Numbered from the stretch's first letter, positions 17,460-26,501 are shown. The stretch: 54,599 bases of DNA from Arcanobacterium sp. (GCA_022768785.1 JALELI010000092.1:1-54599); one strand, 5' to 3'. The notes: generated from the letters alone by a model not told the origin. Numbers and translations are program-made.

Positions 17460-18722
17460 TCAGCCCACCACTCCCGCAGGAATCTCAACGCCCAGATCCC
17501 GCTCGAGCTTGGCAAACGAGGTATCGATCGTTTCCCGCAGCACTTTCACCGAGTTTTCCAGGTGTTCGGTTTCCACCATATCGAGCGAAATGGGCACCAC
17601 CGAGCGGATTCCCTGTGCACCCACCACTGCCGGTGTGCCGGTGTAGATATCGTGCACTCCGAATTCCCCATTCAGATAGGCGGAGACGGCGTGCACTGAG
17701 TTTTCATCGCTCACAATCGCCTTCGTGATCCGCGCGAGCGCGGCACCGATTCCATAATACGTGGCACCTTTAGCGTCAATAATCTTGTAGGCCGCATTCA
17801 CCACGTTATCGAAAATATGGGTGAGAGCTTTCGAGGTGATAGTGGGATCACGCATAATCCAATCGGAGAGTGCCATTCCACCCACATTTGCATTGCTCCA
17901 CACTGGAAATTCACTATCGCCATGCTCTCCCATAATGTATGCGTGCACTGAGCGCGCGTCCACATTGAGCAGCTCACCGATCTCTTTGCGCAGGCGTGCC
18001 GAATCGAGGGCTGTGCCAGAGCCAAACACTCGGCTAGAGGGCAATCCTGAAAAACGCCATGAAGCGTACGTGAGCACATCTACCGGGTTAGTGGCCACCA
18101 TCAGAATCCCATCGAACCCGCTCGCCATCACAGATTTGATAATTTCATAGAAAATCCGCAGGTTTTTATCCACCAGATCCAGGCGAGTTTCTCCCGGCTT
18201 TTGCGCTGCCCCGCCAGCGATCACCACCAACGTAGCATCGGCACAATCGGAGTAATCTGCTGCGTAGATCTTCTTCGGAGATGTGAAGCTCAAAGCATCT
18301 GAAAGATCCATCGCGTCGCCCACAGTCTTTTCTCTGTTCAGATCGATAATGCCGAGTTCCCGCCCGATCCCCTCGAGAGTGAGCGCATACGCATAGGTAG
18401 ACCCCACCGCTCCGTCGCCAATCAAAATAATTTTGGAATTCTTACGGTGCAGGTGCCCCACTTTTCCAGTTGTATTCCCGACTGTGTGCACACCAGCTGG
18501 AACAGCGTTAGAGGCACTCTGAGCTGTGCTAGCGGAAAGAGATTCGCCAGCGGCGCTCGCAGAGAGAGATACAGCTTCCGGAGCAGCGCTGCGAGCCACC
18601 TTTTCTGGCAGCTTTTTTACCGCCTTTTGTTGATCGCGCGGTGTGCGCTGATCCTCGCGCTTCTGCCGGGCGCTCCCCTCTACCCCCGCAGTGTGCTCTG
18701 CAGTTCCTGCCGAATGTGCCAT
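17460..18722 (-). CDS. ldh: L-lactate dehydrogenase with atypical N-terminal extension
   Basis: NAD-dependent reduction of pyruvate to L-lactate, regenerating NAD in fermentation. The catalytic body begins near residue 94 (SKIILIGDGAVGSTYAYAL) and shows the substrate loop AQKPGETRLDLV, whose Gln marks lactate rather than malate specificity, TNPVDVLTYASW, and the active-site histidine in IMGEHGDSEFPVW (His267). The body alone matches the usual length of about 320 residues. Before it comes a 93-residue extension rich in Ala, Ser and charged residues, with an internal repeat SLSAS, unlike known LDH enzymes. I chose ATG at 18722, preceded by AGGGG; GTG codons near the fold (VHTV, VGHL) could give a normal-size protein, so the extension is open to doubt. 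Confidence 0.9.
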   Translation of the reverse strand: MAHSAGTAEHTAGVEGSARQKREDQRTPRDQQKAVKKLPEKVARSAAPEAVSLSASAAGESLSASTAQSASNAVPAGVHTVGNTTGKVGHLHRKNSKIILIGDGAVGSTYAYALTLEGIGRELGIIDLNREKTVGDAMDLSDALSFTSPKKIYAADYSDCADATLVVIAGGAAQKPGETRLDLVDKNLRIFYEIIKSVMASGFDGILMVATNPVDVLTYASWRFSGLPSSRVFGSGTALDSARLRKEIGELLNVDARSVHAYIMGEHGDSEFPVWSNANVGGMALSDWIMRDPTITSKALTHIFDNVVNAAYKIIDAKGATYYGIGAALARITKAIVSDENSVHAVSAYLNGEFGVHDIYTGTPAVVGAQGIRSVVPISLDMVETEHLENSVKVLRETIDTSFAKLERDLGVEIPAGVVG

Positions 18723-19254
18723 AGCCACCCCTATCTCCAAGTTCAGTGGTGTGCTTCCCACACACAACCACATGCATATACGTGCGGGCACACCTGCTCA
18801 TGCCCAGTGTGGGGCTCCACAAGTTCAGCTGCCACAAGGCCTAGTGGCCTAAGCAGTTCAGCTGCCCGCCGTACCCCTTATTCAGAGGGTAGCGCGAATG
18901 GCACACTCGCGCCGCGGCGTTGGTCACACAATCAACCCAACTAAGTGAAATCGAAAAGCCGGTGCCGCTCACTGCAGATGTGCAATCGGCTACACAGCTG
19001 GAACCGCCCCCAGCGATTCTCGAGCCACAAACGTAGCCGCTAGCTTCTGATGCGTGCCATGAGACAAACGCTCATCGGAGCAATTCTCGCCGCCCTCTGC
19101 CGAGCATGGCCACAACGCGGCAGAGAGCCTAAAAACCTTTACTCTCCCTATTAATGCGTATACTAAATCGCCCTAATCCGCACGCCGATGGCTTTTCGCA
19201 AAAACTTTTCACAGTTGCTTCAACTCCACCGACCCACGCAGCTACACTTAGCAC
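18723..19254. promoter_or_regulatory. Divergent intergenic region between ldh and the DUF4921 gene
   Basis: About 530 bases without a convincing gene. It contains a direct repeat AGTTCAGCTGCC (18822-18833 and 18855-18866) flanking a small AGGCC/GGCCT hairpin, and an eight-base inverted repeat CTCTGCCG/CGGCAGAG (19095-19102, 19118-19125) with no U tract. The ldh promoter must lie here but was not identified; no good Rex-like operator was seen. Confidence 0.4.
19243..19248 (+). promoter_or_regulatory. -10 element TACACT, leaderless arrangement
   Basis: TACACT ends six bases before the ATG at 19255, so transcription would begin at the A of the start codon. No Shine-Dalgarno is present. TCAACT 17 bases upstream is a weak -35. 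Confidence 0.6.
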
Positions 19255-20589
19255 ATGGCTTATGAGTATCTTCCAGAGTTCTTGCCGCCACTCACCACCA
19301 TGGCAGACGGCACTGTGAAGCAGATCAACCCTTTTTCAGGCACCGAAGTGTGGACGGTGCCTGGGCGGGCGAACCGCCCGCTTGAAATCAAAGTGCCCGA
19401 TCCCAAGCCTGTACTGCCAGATGAACTCGGATACCACTGCGCTTTCTGCACACAGCGGATCCTAGAAACTCCTCCCGAGAAGGCCCGGCTCGTACGCAAA
19501 GGAGACGACGCCACCATCTTCCACGGCACTAGCGCAGATATGCTCTCCCGCGAATGGGAATTTCGGCGCGTGCCAAATCTCTTTGAAATTGTGCCTTTCG
19601 CATACTGGGAGAAGAACTACGGATACCGCCTCAGCCGTGATGCCCAGCAGCGTATGGACGCCTACCTCGCAGATCCTGCCGGCAAAGCACACGTAATAAA
19701 CGTGCTGCGCGCAAAAATGAAGAGCCAAATGAGCAGCGAAGATTTCGATTCCTGGCCCGAATCCGAGAAAGTGGCAACCGCCCGCGGGTTCTTCGGCAGT
19801 GGGCACGATCTCATTGTGGCCCGCCGGCATTTTGTGGAAGGAGCCACTGACGACACCCAGCTAGCCTCCGCCGGCACACTCTCTCCGAAAGAACATGAGT
19901 GGTATATCCGCCTCACAGTAGACGCCATGCGGGATCTCTACGCCCAAAATCGCTATGCGCGCTATGTGCAAGTGTTTCAAAACTGGCTCAAACCCGCTGG
20001 AGCGAGTTTCGACCACCTCCACAAACAACTCGTTGCCATCGATCAGCGCTCTGTGAATGGGGAGCTCGAAGTGGCAAAACTTCGCCACAACCCCAATCTC
20101 TACAACGAAGCAGCCGTCGATTACGCCGGCTATCACAACCTCGTGATTGCCGAAAATGATCACGCCGTGGCTATCGCCGGATTTGGCCATCGTTACCCCA
20201 CACTCGAGGTGTACAGCCGATCCAAATTTGGCCAACCGTGGGAGCTGAGCAACGAAGAACTGCGCTCAATGAGCGATCTGATCCACGCCATGCACGCCGC
20301 CACCGGCCCTTTAATTCCCTGCAACGAAGAGTGGCATTGCAAGCCAATCGATTCCGATGTGAATATGCCCTGGCGAGTGCTCATTAAATGGCGAGTTTCC
20401 ACCTTGGCCGGGTTTGAAGGTGGCACAAAGATCTACGTGAACACTATTGATCCGTGGCACCTGCGCGATCGCGTGGTGCCCCAATTGCTGCAACTGCGCG
20501 CCGAAGGGAAAATCGCAAGTACTATCTCAATTGCCACGGAATGCTCCTGCGAAGTGAATTCGCTCAAATACAACAAGGCACTCCAGTGA
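19255..20589 (+). CDS. DUF4921 family protein, GalT-like
   Basis: The 444-residue protein resembles the DUF4921 family of Actinobacteria, distantly related to galactose-1-phosphate uridylyltransferases of the HIT superfamily. GYHCAFCTQRILETPPEK holds a C-x-x-C pair like the zinc site of GalT, and ASFDHLHKQLVAIDQR resembles the histidine-rich nucleotidyl-transfer motif. Further lone histidines lie in EEWHCKP. The true substrate is unknown and I do not assign one. It has no ribosome site, and TACACT lies six bases before ATG, so the mRNA is probably leaderless. The glycerophosphodiester phosphodiesterase gene follows after 31 bases, suggesting a two-gene operon linked to phosphosugar or lipid headgroup metabolism. 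Confidence 0.82.
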   Translation: MAYEYLPEFLPPLTTMADGTVKQINPFSGTEVWTVPGRANRPLEIKVPDPKPVLPDELGYHCAFCTQRILETPPEKARLVRKGDDATIFHGTSADMLSREWEFRRVPNLFEIVPFAYWEKNYGYRLSRDAQQRMDAYLADPAGKAHVINVLRAKMKSQMSSEDFDSWPESEKVATARGFFGSGHDLIVARRHFVEGATDDTQLASAGTLSPKEHEWYIRLTVDAMRDLYAQNRYARYVQVFQNWLKPAGASFDHLHKQLVAIDQRSVNGELEVAKLRHNPNLYNEAAVDYAGYHNLVIAENDHAVAIAGFGHRYPTLEVYSRSKFGQPWELSNEELRSMSDLIHAMHAATGPLIPCNEEWHCKPIDSDVNMPWRVLIKWRVSTLAGFEGGTKIYVNTIDPWHLRDRVVPQLLQLRAEGKIASTISIATECSCEVNSLKYNKALQ

Positions 20590-20620
20590 ACGCTGCCTAT
20601 ATGAGTATCCTGGAGGGGTG

Positions 20621-21496
20621 ATGGCAGATTCTCTTAAAGCGCCGAGAGTGCTCGGCCGCAGCACCTGGCTGAGCTTTCGCTTGCCACCTTTTGTGCGCAA
20701 CGAACCCACCGAACGGGTGATCGGACACCGAGGTTCTGCGGGCACCATGCCAGAAAACACCCGCATGGCTTTCCGCGAAGCCTGGGAGCACGGGTGCCGC
20801 GTATTAGGAACAGATGCCCAAGCCACCGCTGATGGTGTGGCCGTGTGTTTTCACGACGACAATCTCCAGCGGGTGACCGGCCTCCCTGGCACCGTAGCCG
20901 ATTATCGCTACTCTGAGCTGCTGGAAAAAGCTCAGGTGCACGGCCCCCACGGCAGCTCCGATTCGATTATGCGCATTGAAGAGCTGATCGAAGAGTTTCC
21001 TTATGCCCAGCTCGTAATCGATGTGAAAGACGCACGCGCCATCGATCCGCTCGTGACCGCGATCAACAGCACCCGCGCTGCCGCTCGCATCTGTGTGACC
21101 CATGCCTGGGATTCGTGGCTCGAAGAGATACGAGATCGCACATCACCACTTTTACAACGCAATCTGGGGTGGGAAACTCTAGCTGCCCTCGTGCACGCGG
21201 TGCGCACCGGAGAACGGCCAGATCCTGCGATTCACGTGGCCAACTGGGCCCACATCGGCTACCGTAACAACGGCAAAGAACTGATGAGCGATCCCAATTT
21301 TTCACAGCGATTCGTGCGTGTGGCTCACAGCCTAGGCATCGGCGTGCGCGTGTGGACGGTCAATGATTTCTCAGAGGCGAGCCGTTTGTGGAATGAAGGG
21401 GTAGACGCCGTTTTCACAGATCTCCCGAAGCAAATGGTGCAGCTTTCGCGCAGTCGAGATCGCCAGATGCACGCCGCAAAAATCCTTGGTTTCTAG
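20621..21496 (+). CDS. Glycerophosphodiester phosphodiesterase family protein
   Basis: A TIM-barrel enzyme that hydrolyses glycerophosphodiesters, or in some relatives lipoteichoic acid or lysophospholipids, to glycerol phosphate and an alcohol. The metal and catalytic signatures are VIGHRGSAGTMPENTRMAF (His and Arg near 35; Glu near 46) and DAQATADGVAVCFHDDNLQRVTG with the second histidine. The C-terminal VRVWTVNDFSEASRLWNEGVDAVFTDLP is typical of the family. There is no signal peptide, so it is likely cytoplasmic. ATG at 20621 follows GGAGGGG; a GTG one codon earlier is too close. It is probably cotranscribed with the DUF4921 gene. Confidence 0.92.
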   Translation: MADSLKAPRVLGRSTWLSFRLPPFVRNEPTERVIGHRGSAGTMPENTRMAFREAWEHGCRVLGTDAQATADGVAVCFHDDNLQRVTGLPGTVADYRYSELLEKAQVHGPHGSSDSIMRIEELIEEFPYAQLVIDVKDARAIDPLVTAINSTRAAARICVTHAWDSWLEEIRDRTSPLLQRNLGWETLAALVHAVRTGERPDPAIHVANWAHIGYRNNGKELMSDPNFSQRFVRVAHSLGIGVRVWTVNDFSEASRLWNEGVDAVFTDLPKQMVQLSRSRDRQMHAAKILGF

Positions 21497-21500
21497 CTGA

Positions 21501-21522
21501 TTTTTAGCTTCTAGCCTAAAAA
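21501..21522. terminator. A+T-rich hairpin in the convergent gap after the GDPD gene
   Basis: TTTTTAG (21501-21507) and CTAAAAA (21516-21522) form a weak A+T stem with an eight-base loop. TTCTAGC is repeated three times in the same stretch. The gap to thiQ is 160 bases. It may serve both convergent transcripts, but the stem is weak. Confidence 0.35.
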
Positions 21523-21656
21523 GTTCTAGCCCAAAAATCCTTACTCTCGGGCGCTTTCAGAGCAGCCCCTTTAGCGGCACTAAAGCTCTCTCGGGCGCTC
21601 GCACCGCCACTTTGGCAGGCTCTTCCACACTCACCACATTGGCACGCGCTGGCACG

Positions 21657-22337
21657 CTAAGAGGCAATCGTGCCGGCAGCGATCACCACTGAACGATCAG
21701 ATACCCGCTGTGCCTCGGCGCGATCATGCGTCACATAGACGCCGGCCGTGCCCGTGCGTTTCAAAATCACCCGTAGCTCAGCGGAGAGCGTTTCGCGCAG
21801 ATCAGCATCGAGAGCTGAGAGGGGTTCATCGAGAAGCAACAACTGTGGGCTAGGGGCTAGCGACCTCGCTAGTGCCACCCGCTGAGCTTGCCCCCCGGAG
21901 AGCGTTCCCACAGCTCGATCTTCAAAACCGCTAAGAGCCACTAATTCTAAAAGCTCTGCCACGCGCTGCCGAATCTGAGCACTAGGCTGCCGGCGCACTT
22001 TTAATCCATAGGCCACATTTTGCCCCACTGTGAGGTGCGCGAAGAGCTGGCCCTCTTGAAATACCATGCCCACTCCGCGTTTGTGTGTGGGCACCCCAGC
22101 CATATCTCGGCCATTGATCATAATTTGGCCAGCGCTAATCGGCTCCAGCCCAGCCACTGCGCGCAATATCGTGGATTTTCCAGAGCCGGAAGCCCCCACG
22201 AGTGCCACAATTTCGCCGCTCTCCACTGTGAGGCTCACACTCCGCAACGCTTCAAATCCATTCGGATATCGTAAGCTCACCTGGATCACATCAAGTGCGT
22301 GTGCTGAGGCCGTCAGTGCATGTTCTGAGACTGCCAT
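21657..22337 (-). CDS. thiQ: Thiamine ABC transporter ATP-binding protein
   Basis: ABC ATPase powering thiamine import with ThiP and ThiB. In 226 residues are Walker A GASGSGKST (48-56), the Q-loop in MVFQEGQLFAH, the signature TLSGGQAQRVALARSL, Walker B LLLLDEPLSALD and the switch histidine in VYVTHDRAEA. GAGAGGAAGG stands before the ATG. It overlaps the 3' end of thiP by 47 bases, so the genes are tightly coupled. ATPases of this family look alike; the thiamine call comes from the operon and its TPP riboswitch. Confidence 0.93.
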   Translation of the reverse strand: MAVSEHALTASAHALDVIQVSLRYPNGFEALRSVSLTVESGEIVALVGASGSGKSTILRAVAGLEPISAGQIMINGRDMAGVPTHKRGVGMVFQEGQLFAHLTVGQNVAYGLKVRRQPSAQIRQRVAELLELVALSGFEDRAVGTLSGGQAQRVALARSLAPSPQLLLLDEPLSALDADLRETLSAELRVILKRTGTAGVYVTHDRAEAQRVSDRSVVIAAGTIAS

Positions 22338-24153
22338 CGTGCCTTCCTCTCTGCTTTTTTCTGCTGGATTCCGCTACTTTCTCGCTGAATATAGCCAGGC
22401 TTGCCAGTGGCTCCGCCGGCATTCCCCGCCGCTGTGCAATCTTCGCTGCACACTTCCGTTGAGCTTTCTGCCACCACCATAGCTGCCCCGTATCACTGTG
22501 GAGCAGAACCTCAGCCGCCATCATCACAGTGCCCGTGATGATGGCGAGAATCACCGCTCCCGCAAGCGCCATGCCATAGTTCTGCGCACCGGGGCGGCCG
22601 AGCAGTTTCACTATCAGCACTGGCAATGTTTGATACTGCGGGTTGGCCACAAAGCTCGTAGCCCCAAATTCTCCCATCGAGGTGGCAAATGCGAAGCCAA
22701 AAGCGAGCACAATCCCCCGTGCAGCCAGTGGCACATCAATCGTGAGCAGCACCCGCAGTGGGCTCGCTCCAAGTGTGCTGGCTGCTTCACGAGTGCGCGG
22801 ATCGATTGCCCGAGCGCGCGGCACGATAGCTCGCACCACCAAGGGCAGGGCCACAATCGCTTGAGCAATAGGCACGAGCCAGGGAGATGCGGCCATCGGC
22901 CCCAGCCCTAAGGTCACCAGCAATCCAAAGCCCACAGTAACTGTTGAGATCCCCACTGGCAGTAGCACAAACCCATAAATCAAGCTCTGTACTGTTGCCC
23001 ACGCTCCGCTCATGCGCCGCGACAACACATAGGAAAGCGGCAGCCCTACCGCGAGCGCAATCCAGGTGGCATCAGTTGCAATCGCAAGCGAATGCTGCAG
23101 CGCCTCCATCACAGTGGTGCCACCAGCCATTCCCACTCCAGATGACGCCGTCAGCAGTTGATAGTTCAGCACACTCCAGGTGCCATTTACACGGAATGAA
23201 CGAATCACTAGCGTGAGCATCGGAGCCACAATCAAGAGCAGCATCACTCCTGTGGCGAGGAAAGCTGGAATATCCGTGCGAGAAGGTGGGCGAGAGCCAC
23301 GCGTATTAGTGTGCAAAGCCGTCTCTGTGCGGCGCGTGAGCCTCGAGCTGGCCACTAATGCCACCGCCACAATGGCAAATTGCAGCAAACTCAACAGCGC
23401 AGCTCGATTGAGATCGAGGTACGTTACGGTTTGCACATAGATCTCAGTTTCGATAGTGCCATATGCGGGCCGCCCCAAGGTGGTGACCAGCCCATACGCT
23501 GTGGCGCAATAGAGAAACACTAAGCTCGCTCCCGCCGCGATGGCCGGAGCAAGCTGCGGAAGCGTCACTGTGCACAGCGCTCGCCAAGGAGTGGCTCCTA
23601 GCGTGCGAGCAGCCTCAGCTTGCCGCGGATCCAAACTCGCCCACATCACCCCAACAGTGCGGGCGATGAGTGAGAAATTAAAAAATACCATTGCCAACAC
23701 CACTGCGGTGGTGCTCTGGCCAATGCCTAAAAAGGCAAGCGGCCCTTCGCCGTCGAGCAAAGCACGAAACGCGATACCCACCACCACTGTGGGCAGCACA
23801 AAAGGAACTGTGATCAGCCCTCTCCACAGCGCAGCAGCCGGCAGCTTCAAGCGATACAACACATATGCCCCCGGCACTCCAAAGAGCACCGAAAACCCAG
23901 TGCCAGCCAGCGCCATCCACACAGTTTGCCACACAATTTTCCAGGTGCGCGCACTGCCAAACACAGCCATAAAAGTGGCTAGCGGAGCAGCTGACGGCTC
24001 GCTCACAACGCCGGAGGATCCCCCTATAGCGCCGGCCGTGAGGCCGCGAAGCAGAATCGAGCCCACCGGCCACAGAAAAAAGACGGCGAGGAAAGCCAGA
24101 GGAATTGCTGCCGCTATCCCCCAGCCCACCTTGCCGAACTTACTTATTTTCAT
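22291..24153 (-). CDS. thiP: Thiamine ABC transporter permease (fused double-domain)
   Basis: A 620-residue membrane protein with two copies of the binding-protein-dependent permease domain, about twelve membrane segments. Each half has an EAA cytoplasmic loop that docks the ATPase: EAARTLGATPWRALCTVTLP near 183-202 and EAASTLGASPLRVLLTIDVP near 465-484. It is longer than typical ThiP (about 530 residues) owing to a longer centre and a polar tail that overlaps thiQ. The ATG at 24153 begins directly before the first helix. About 200 bases without a gene separate it from thiB (24154-24354). Confidence 0.93.
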   Translation of the reverse strand: MKISKFGKVGWGIAAAIPLAFLAVFFLWPVGSILLRGLTAGAIGGSSGVVSEPSAAPLATFMAVFGSARTWKIVWQTVWMALAGTGFSVLFGVPGAYVLYRLKLPAAALWRGLITVPFVLPTVVVGIAFRALLDGEGPLAFLGIGQSTTAVVLAMVFFNFSLIARTVGVMWASLDPRQAEAARTLGATPWRALCTVTLPQLAPAIAAGASLVFLYCATAYGLVTTLGRPAYGTIETEIYVQTVTYLDLNRAALLSLLQFAIVAVALVASSRLTRRTETALHTNTRGSRPPSRTDIPAFLATGVMLLLIVAPMLTLVIRSFRVNGTWSVLNYQLLTASSGVGMAGGTTVMEALQHSLAIATDATWIALAVGLPLSYVLSRRMSGAWATVQSLIYGFVLLPVGISTVTVGFGLLVTLGLGPMAASPWLVPIAQAIVALPLVVRAIVPRARAIDPRTREAASTLGASPLRVLLTIDVPLAARGIVLAFGFAFATSMGEFGATSFVANPQYQTLPVLIVKLLGRPGAQNYGMALAGAVILAIITGTVMMAAEVLLHSDTGQLWWWQKAQRKCAAKIAQRRGMPAEPLASLAIFSEKVAESSRKKQRGRHDGSLRTCTDGLSTRT

Positions 24154-24354
24154 CTGCGTTTATGAAAGCTCCCCCGCACAGCCGCTATGGCCTGTGCCTA
24201 TTGCCGGCCGCGGCAACCCACGATCTAAATAGTTCACCAAAGTGAGCAAGGCACTCGACTGCTGCTCGCTGTGGCGATAATAGTGCCACTGCGGTGAGCT
24301 GGAGCAGGGGCCGGCTCACCAGATCGGGCACAGCTCCTCGCCTCACGCACCTCA

Positions 24355-25440
24355 CTACTTATGCGCTGCCTCAAAGAGCGCCGTCCACTCTTTGATCCAA
24401 GCGTCGCGGTTCTTGGCCACAGTGTTGAAATCCACTGCAATGGGTTTCTCGGCTAACTTGGCATATCGCGCGAATTTCTCTGGCAGTGCAACGCCATTGC
24501 GCTCTGGGTACATATACATGTTGTCTGGAATTGCTTTCTGCACCTCTTCAGAAAGCAAGAAGTTCACAAATGCCTGTGCCCCCTCTGGATTCTTTGCCCC
24601 AGCGAGCACACCCGCATATTCGATCTGGCGAGCACACGTGGCAGCGAGGGAGCTGGTAGCCCCTGTCGCATCTGCTGGCGAAGATCCATAGCTCAGCATA
24701 ATGGGATACTTCCCTTTCCCTTCACCTGCGGAGTAATCCACGTTGTATGCATCGCTCCAGCCATCGGCCACTTTCACTCCGTTTGCCAAGAGCTGGCTCC
24801 AATAGGTTGCCCACTTCTCGCCGTAAAGGGCTTTCGTGGCTGCGAGCATTGCGAAACCAGGGCTCGATTTCGCTGGGTTTTCCACCACTGTGAGAGATTT
24901 ATATGCGGGCTTTGTGATGTCGTCAAACGTGGCGGGTGGTGTTTGGCCTTTGGCTTCAAACCACTTGTTGTCCACGTTGAGGCACACATCACCACGATCA
25001 ATTGGCACCGCGGAAGCAGCTGCGAATTTTACCGGCTGATCTATAAGCTGTGCCGGAGCACCGCCATTCCACCCTTGATCAGCAGCTGTTGGAGCGAGCG
25101 CTCCAGCCGCCCCAAGCTTTTGGTATGAATAATTATCAATACCAAAGAAAGCATCTGCTTTGCCTTTTCCGTTGCTGAGCAGCAGCTCATTGAGCAGCAC
25201 TCCCGCATCTGCAGAGGCCGTCGTCACCAATTTATAGCCGCTCACCTTCTCAAATTTTGCGAGCAGTTCTTTCGGCAGATTAAAAGAATCATGGGTAGCC
25301 ACCGTAACGGTGGTGGGCTTTTCACTGCCTGAACCGGCTGATTCCGTATCCTCAGATTGGGCACCTACAGAGCACGCCCCGAGTGCCGCCACACTTGCGA
25401 GCACGGCAATGCTCGCCATCATTTTCTTAAGTGACCTCAT
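24355..25440 (-). CDS. thiB: Thiamine ABC transporter substrate-binding lipoprotein
   Basis: Extracytoplasmic thiamine-binding protein anchored by lipid. The N-terminus has a lysine pair, a hydrophobic segment and the lipobox LGAC (about 20-23), followed by a Ser/Glu-rich linker. The mature part matches the ABC thiamine family (TVATHDSFNLPKELLAKFEK, AFFGIDNYSYQKL, PAKSSPGFAMLAATKA). The ATG at 25440 follows GGAGGAGAAGAA. It is the first gene of thiB-thiP-thiQ and lies directly downstream of a TPP riboswitch, so expression falls when thiamine pyrophosphate is plentiful. No thiamine synthesis gene is seen in the window. Confidence 0.95.
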   Translation of the reverse strand: MRSLKKMMASIAVLASVAALGACSVGAQSEDTESAGSGSEKPTTVTVATHDSFNLPKELLAKFEKVSGYKLVTTASADAGVLLNELLLSNGKGKADAFFGIDNYSYQKLGAAGALAPTAADQGWNGGAPAQLIDQPVKFAAASAVPIDRGDVCLNVDNKWFEAKGQTPPATFDDITKPAYKSLTVVENPAKSSPGFAMLAATKALYGEKWATYWSQLLANGVKVADGWSDAYNVDYSAGEGKGKYPIMLSYGSSPADATGATSSLAATCARQIEYAGVLAGAKNPEGAQAFVNFLLSEEVQKAIPDNMYMYPERNGVALPEKFARYAKLAEKPIAVDFNTVAKNRDAWIKEWTALFEAAHK

Positions 25441-25447
25441 TTCTTCT

Positions 25448-25464
25448 CCTCCATTGTGCGGAGG
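25448..25464 (-). promoter_or_regulatory. thiB: Shine-Dalgarno-sequestering hairpin of thiB
   Basis: On the minus strand CCTCC (25464-25460) can pair with the thiB ribosome site GGAGG (25452-25448) across a seven-base loop. This is the expected expression platform for translational OFF control by the upstream TPP aptamer. Confidence 0.6.
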
Positions 25465-25495
25465 GCACAGCCAGGCACGGCCGTGGAGAGGATCT

Positions 25496-25605
25496 CGACT
25501 TCCTGCGCCGGCATTATCCGGATCAGGTTCGAGGGTCTGCTATTACAGCGCCACATTCTTGGCAGCCGCTCGCACTCTCAGCGCAATCTGCGCTCCCCTG
25601 TCGGT
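25496..25605 (-). ncRNA. TPP riboswitch (THI element)
   Basis: Minus-strand RNA upstream of thiB carries the hallmarks of the thiamine pyrophosphate aptamer: GGGGAGCGC at the 5' side, the CTGAGA box in GCGCTGAGAGTGCG, and the conserved 3' core GAACCTGATCC followed by GGATAATGCCGGCGCAGGAA. The variable P3 arm lies between them. Boundaries are approximate. Placement immediately upstream of a thiamine transporter supports the call. Confidence 0.96.
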
Positions 25606-25612
25606 CTTTTTC

Positions 25613-25618
25613 AGTATA
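25613..25618 (-). promoter_or_regulatory. -10 element TATACT of the thiB operon
   Basis: TATACT on the minus strand places the start site about seven bases downstream, right at the 5' edge of the TPP aptamer. A weak -35, TTTCGC, stands 17 bases upstream. The remaining bases up to 25827 hold no gene. Confidence 0.6.
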
Positions 25619-25827
25619 GCTAAGGCGCCACGCAAGCGAAATCTGAGCACCTGTTATCCGTAAATCTGCGGCACTATCCGTGGTGGCCAGGGTATGTGAG
25701 CGCCGGTTCCTGTATGGTACTGGGCACGCCGTAGGCACTGGGCTCCCTGGCTCGCAGCAGCGTACAGCTTGCGCACTGCCCCGCGATACTCAATGCTGCA
25801 GGAGCGGCCCCATGCTATGCGCAAACG

Positions 25828-26106
25828 CTAACGCTGAGCTAACAGCCGTTCCGCTTTCTTCACTTCACGATGCCCATAAGCCCGCGCCGATGAGCGCCTC
25901 ACCACCTCCGCCACTGCTGTGCTCACAATCGCCGTCACGGCAGAGAAAGCCACAATTTGCGCAAATGGCTGATCAAGATCATCATCTCCGCCCGTAGGCT
26001 TACGATTTCCCAACACTTTTTCCCATACCACATCAACTGCAGCTTTTGCGGCGAGGCCTGCCGCAGCTCCCACACCGAATGTGATCAGCTTCCACCCAAG
26101 GTTCAT
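25828..26106 (-). CDS. DUF4235 domain-containing membrane protein
   Basis: A 92-residue protein with an N-terminal hydrophobic segment rich in Gly/Ala (GVGAAAGLAAKAAVDVVWEKV), a polar middle with the GGDDDLDQPF stretch and a second hydrophobic segment. This is the usual layout of DUF4235, a small two-helix membrane family common in Actinobacteria whose function is unknown. AGGGGGATCCG precedes the ATG. It stands alone between the thiB promoter region and a divergent intergenic region. Confidence 0.8.
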   Translation of the reverse strand: MNLGWKLITFGVGAAAGLAAKAAVDVVWEKVLGNRKPTGGDDDLDQPFAQIVAFSAVTAIVSTAVAEVVRRSSARAYGHREVKKAERLLAQR

Positions 26107-26501
26107 CGGATCCCCCTGCCTATTTCTGCTATTTTCTCCTGCTAGCTCCCACCAGCACAGCGCGCCGCATACCTGCGGTTTGTAATTCAGGCATGTTGCT
26201 TCTTACTTCTACATCACATTTTAGCGCGCCCCGCCGCCCCAGCGCGCTAAAGCACGAGCAGCTCACTTAGAGAGCACGGAAAATGCCCACGAAAAACTCC
26301 ACTGCCAGGCAGCGCTCTACTATGCTTAAACCACACATCGAAAGCACGCATTCCGCTGCAAAGCTGCGAAAGGGCCCACTGCAAGCCCAAAGAGCTCGCC
26401 ACGAGCCCTCTATTACCGCTGGCACGGAACGCGGCAGCCAGCACCCACGCCACTGCGCAGGTGCCTAAGCGCTTATATCCACCCAGAGCTAGTGAGGAAA
26501 A
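26107..26501. other. Divergent intergenic region upstream of the HerA-like gene
   Basis: About 395 bases with no convincing gene on either strand. TATATC near 26474-26479 could be the -10 of the HerA-like gene, which has a clear ribosome site (GAGGAAAA). I saw no repeat or RNA motif. Confidence 0.3.

Noticed and set aside
26247-26468. Short open frames on both strands in the gap before the HerA-like gene
   Set aside because: No ribosome sites, no domain-like sequence and overlapping on both strands; more likely non-coding.
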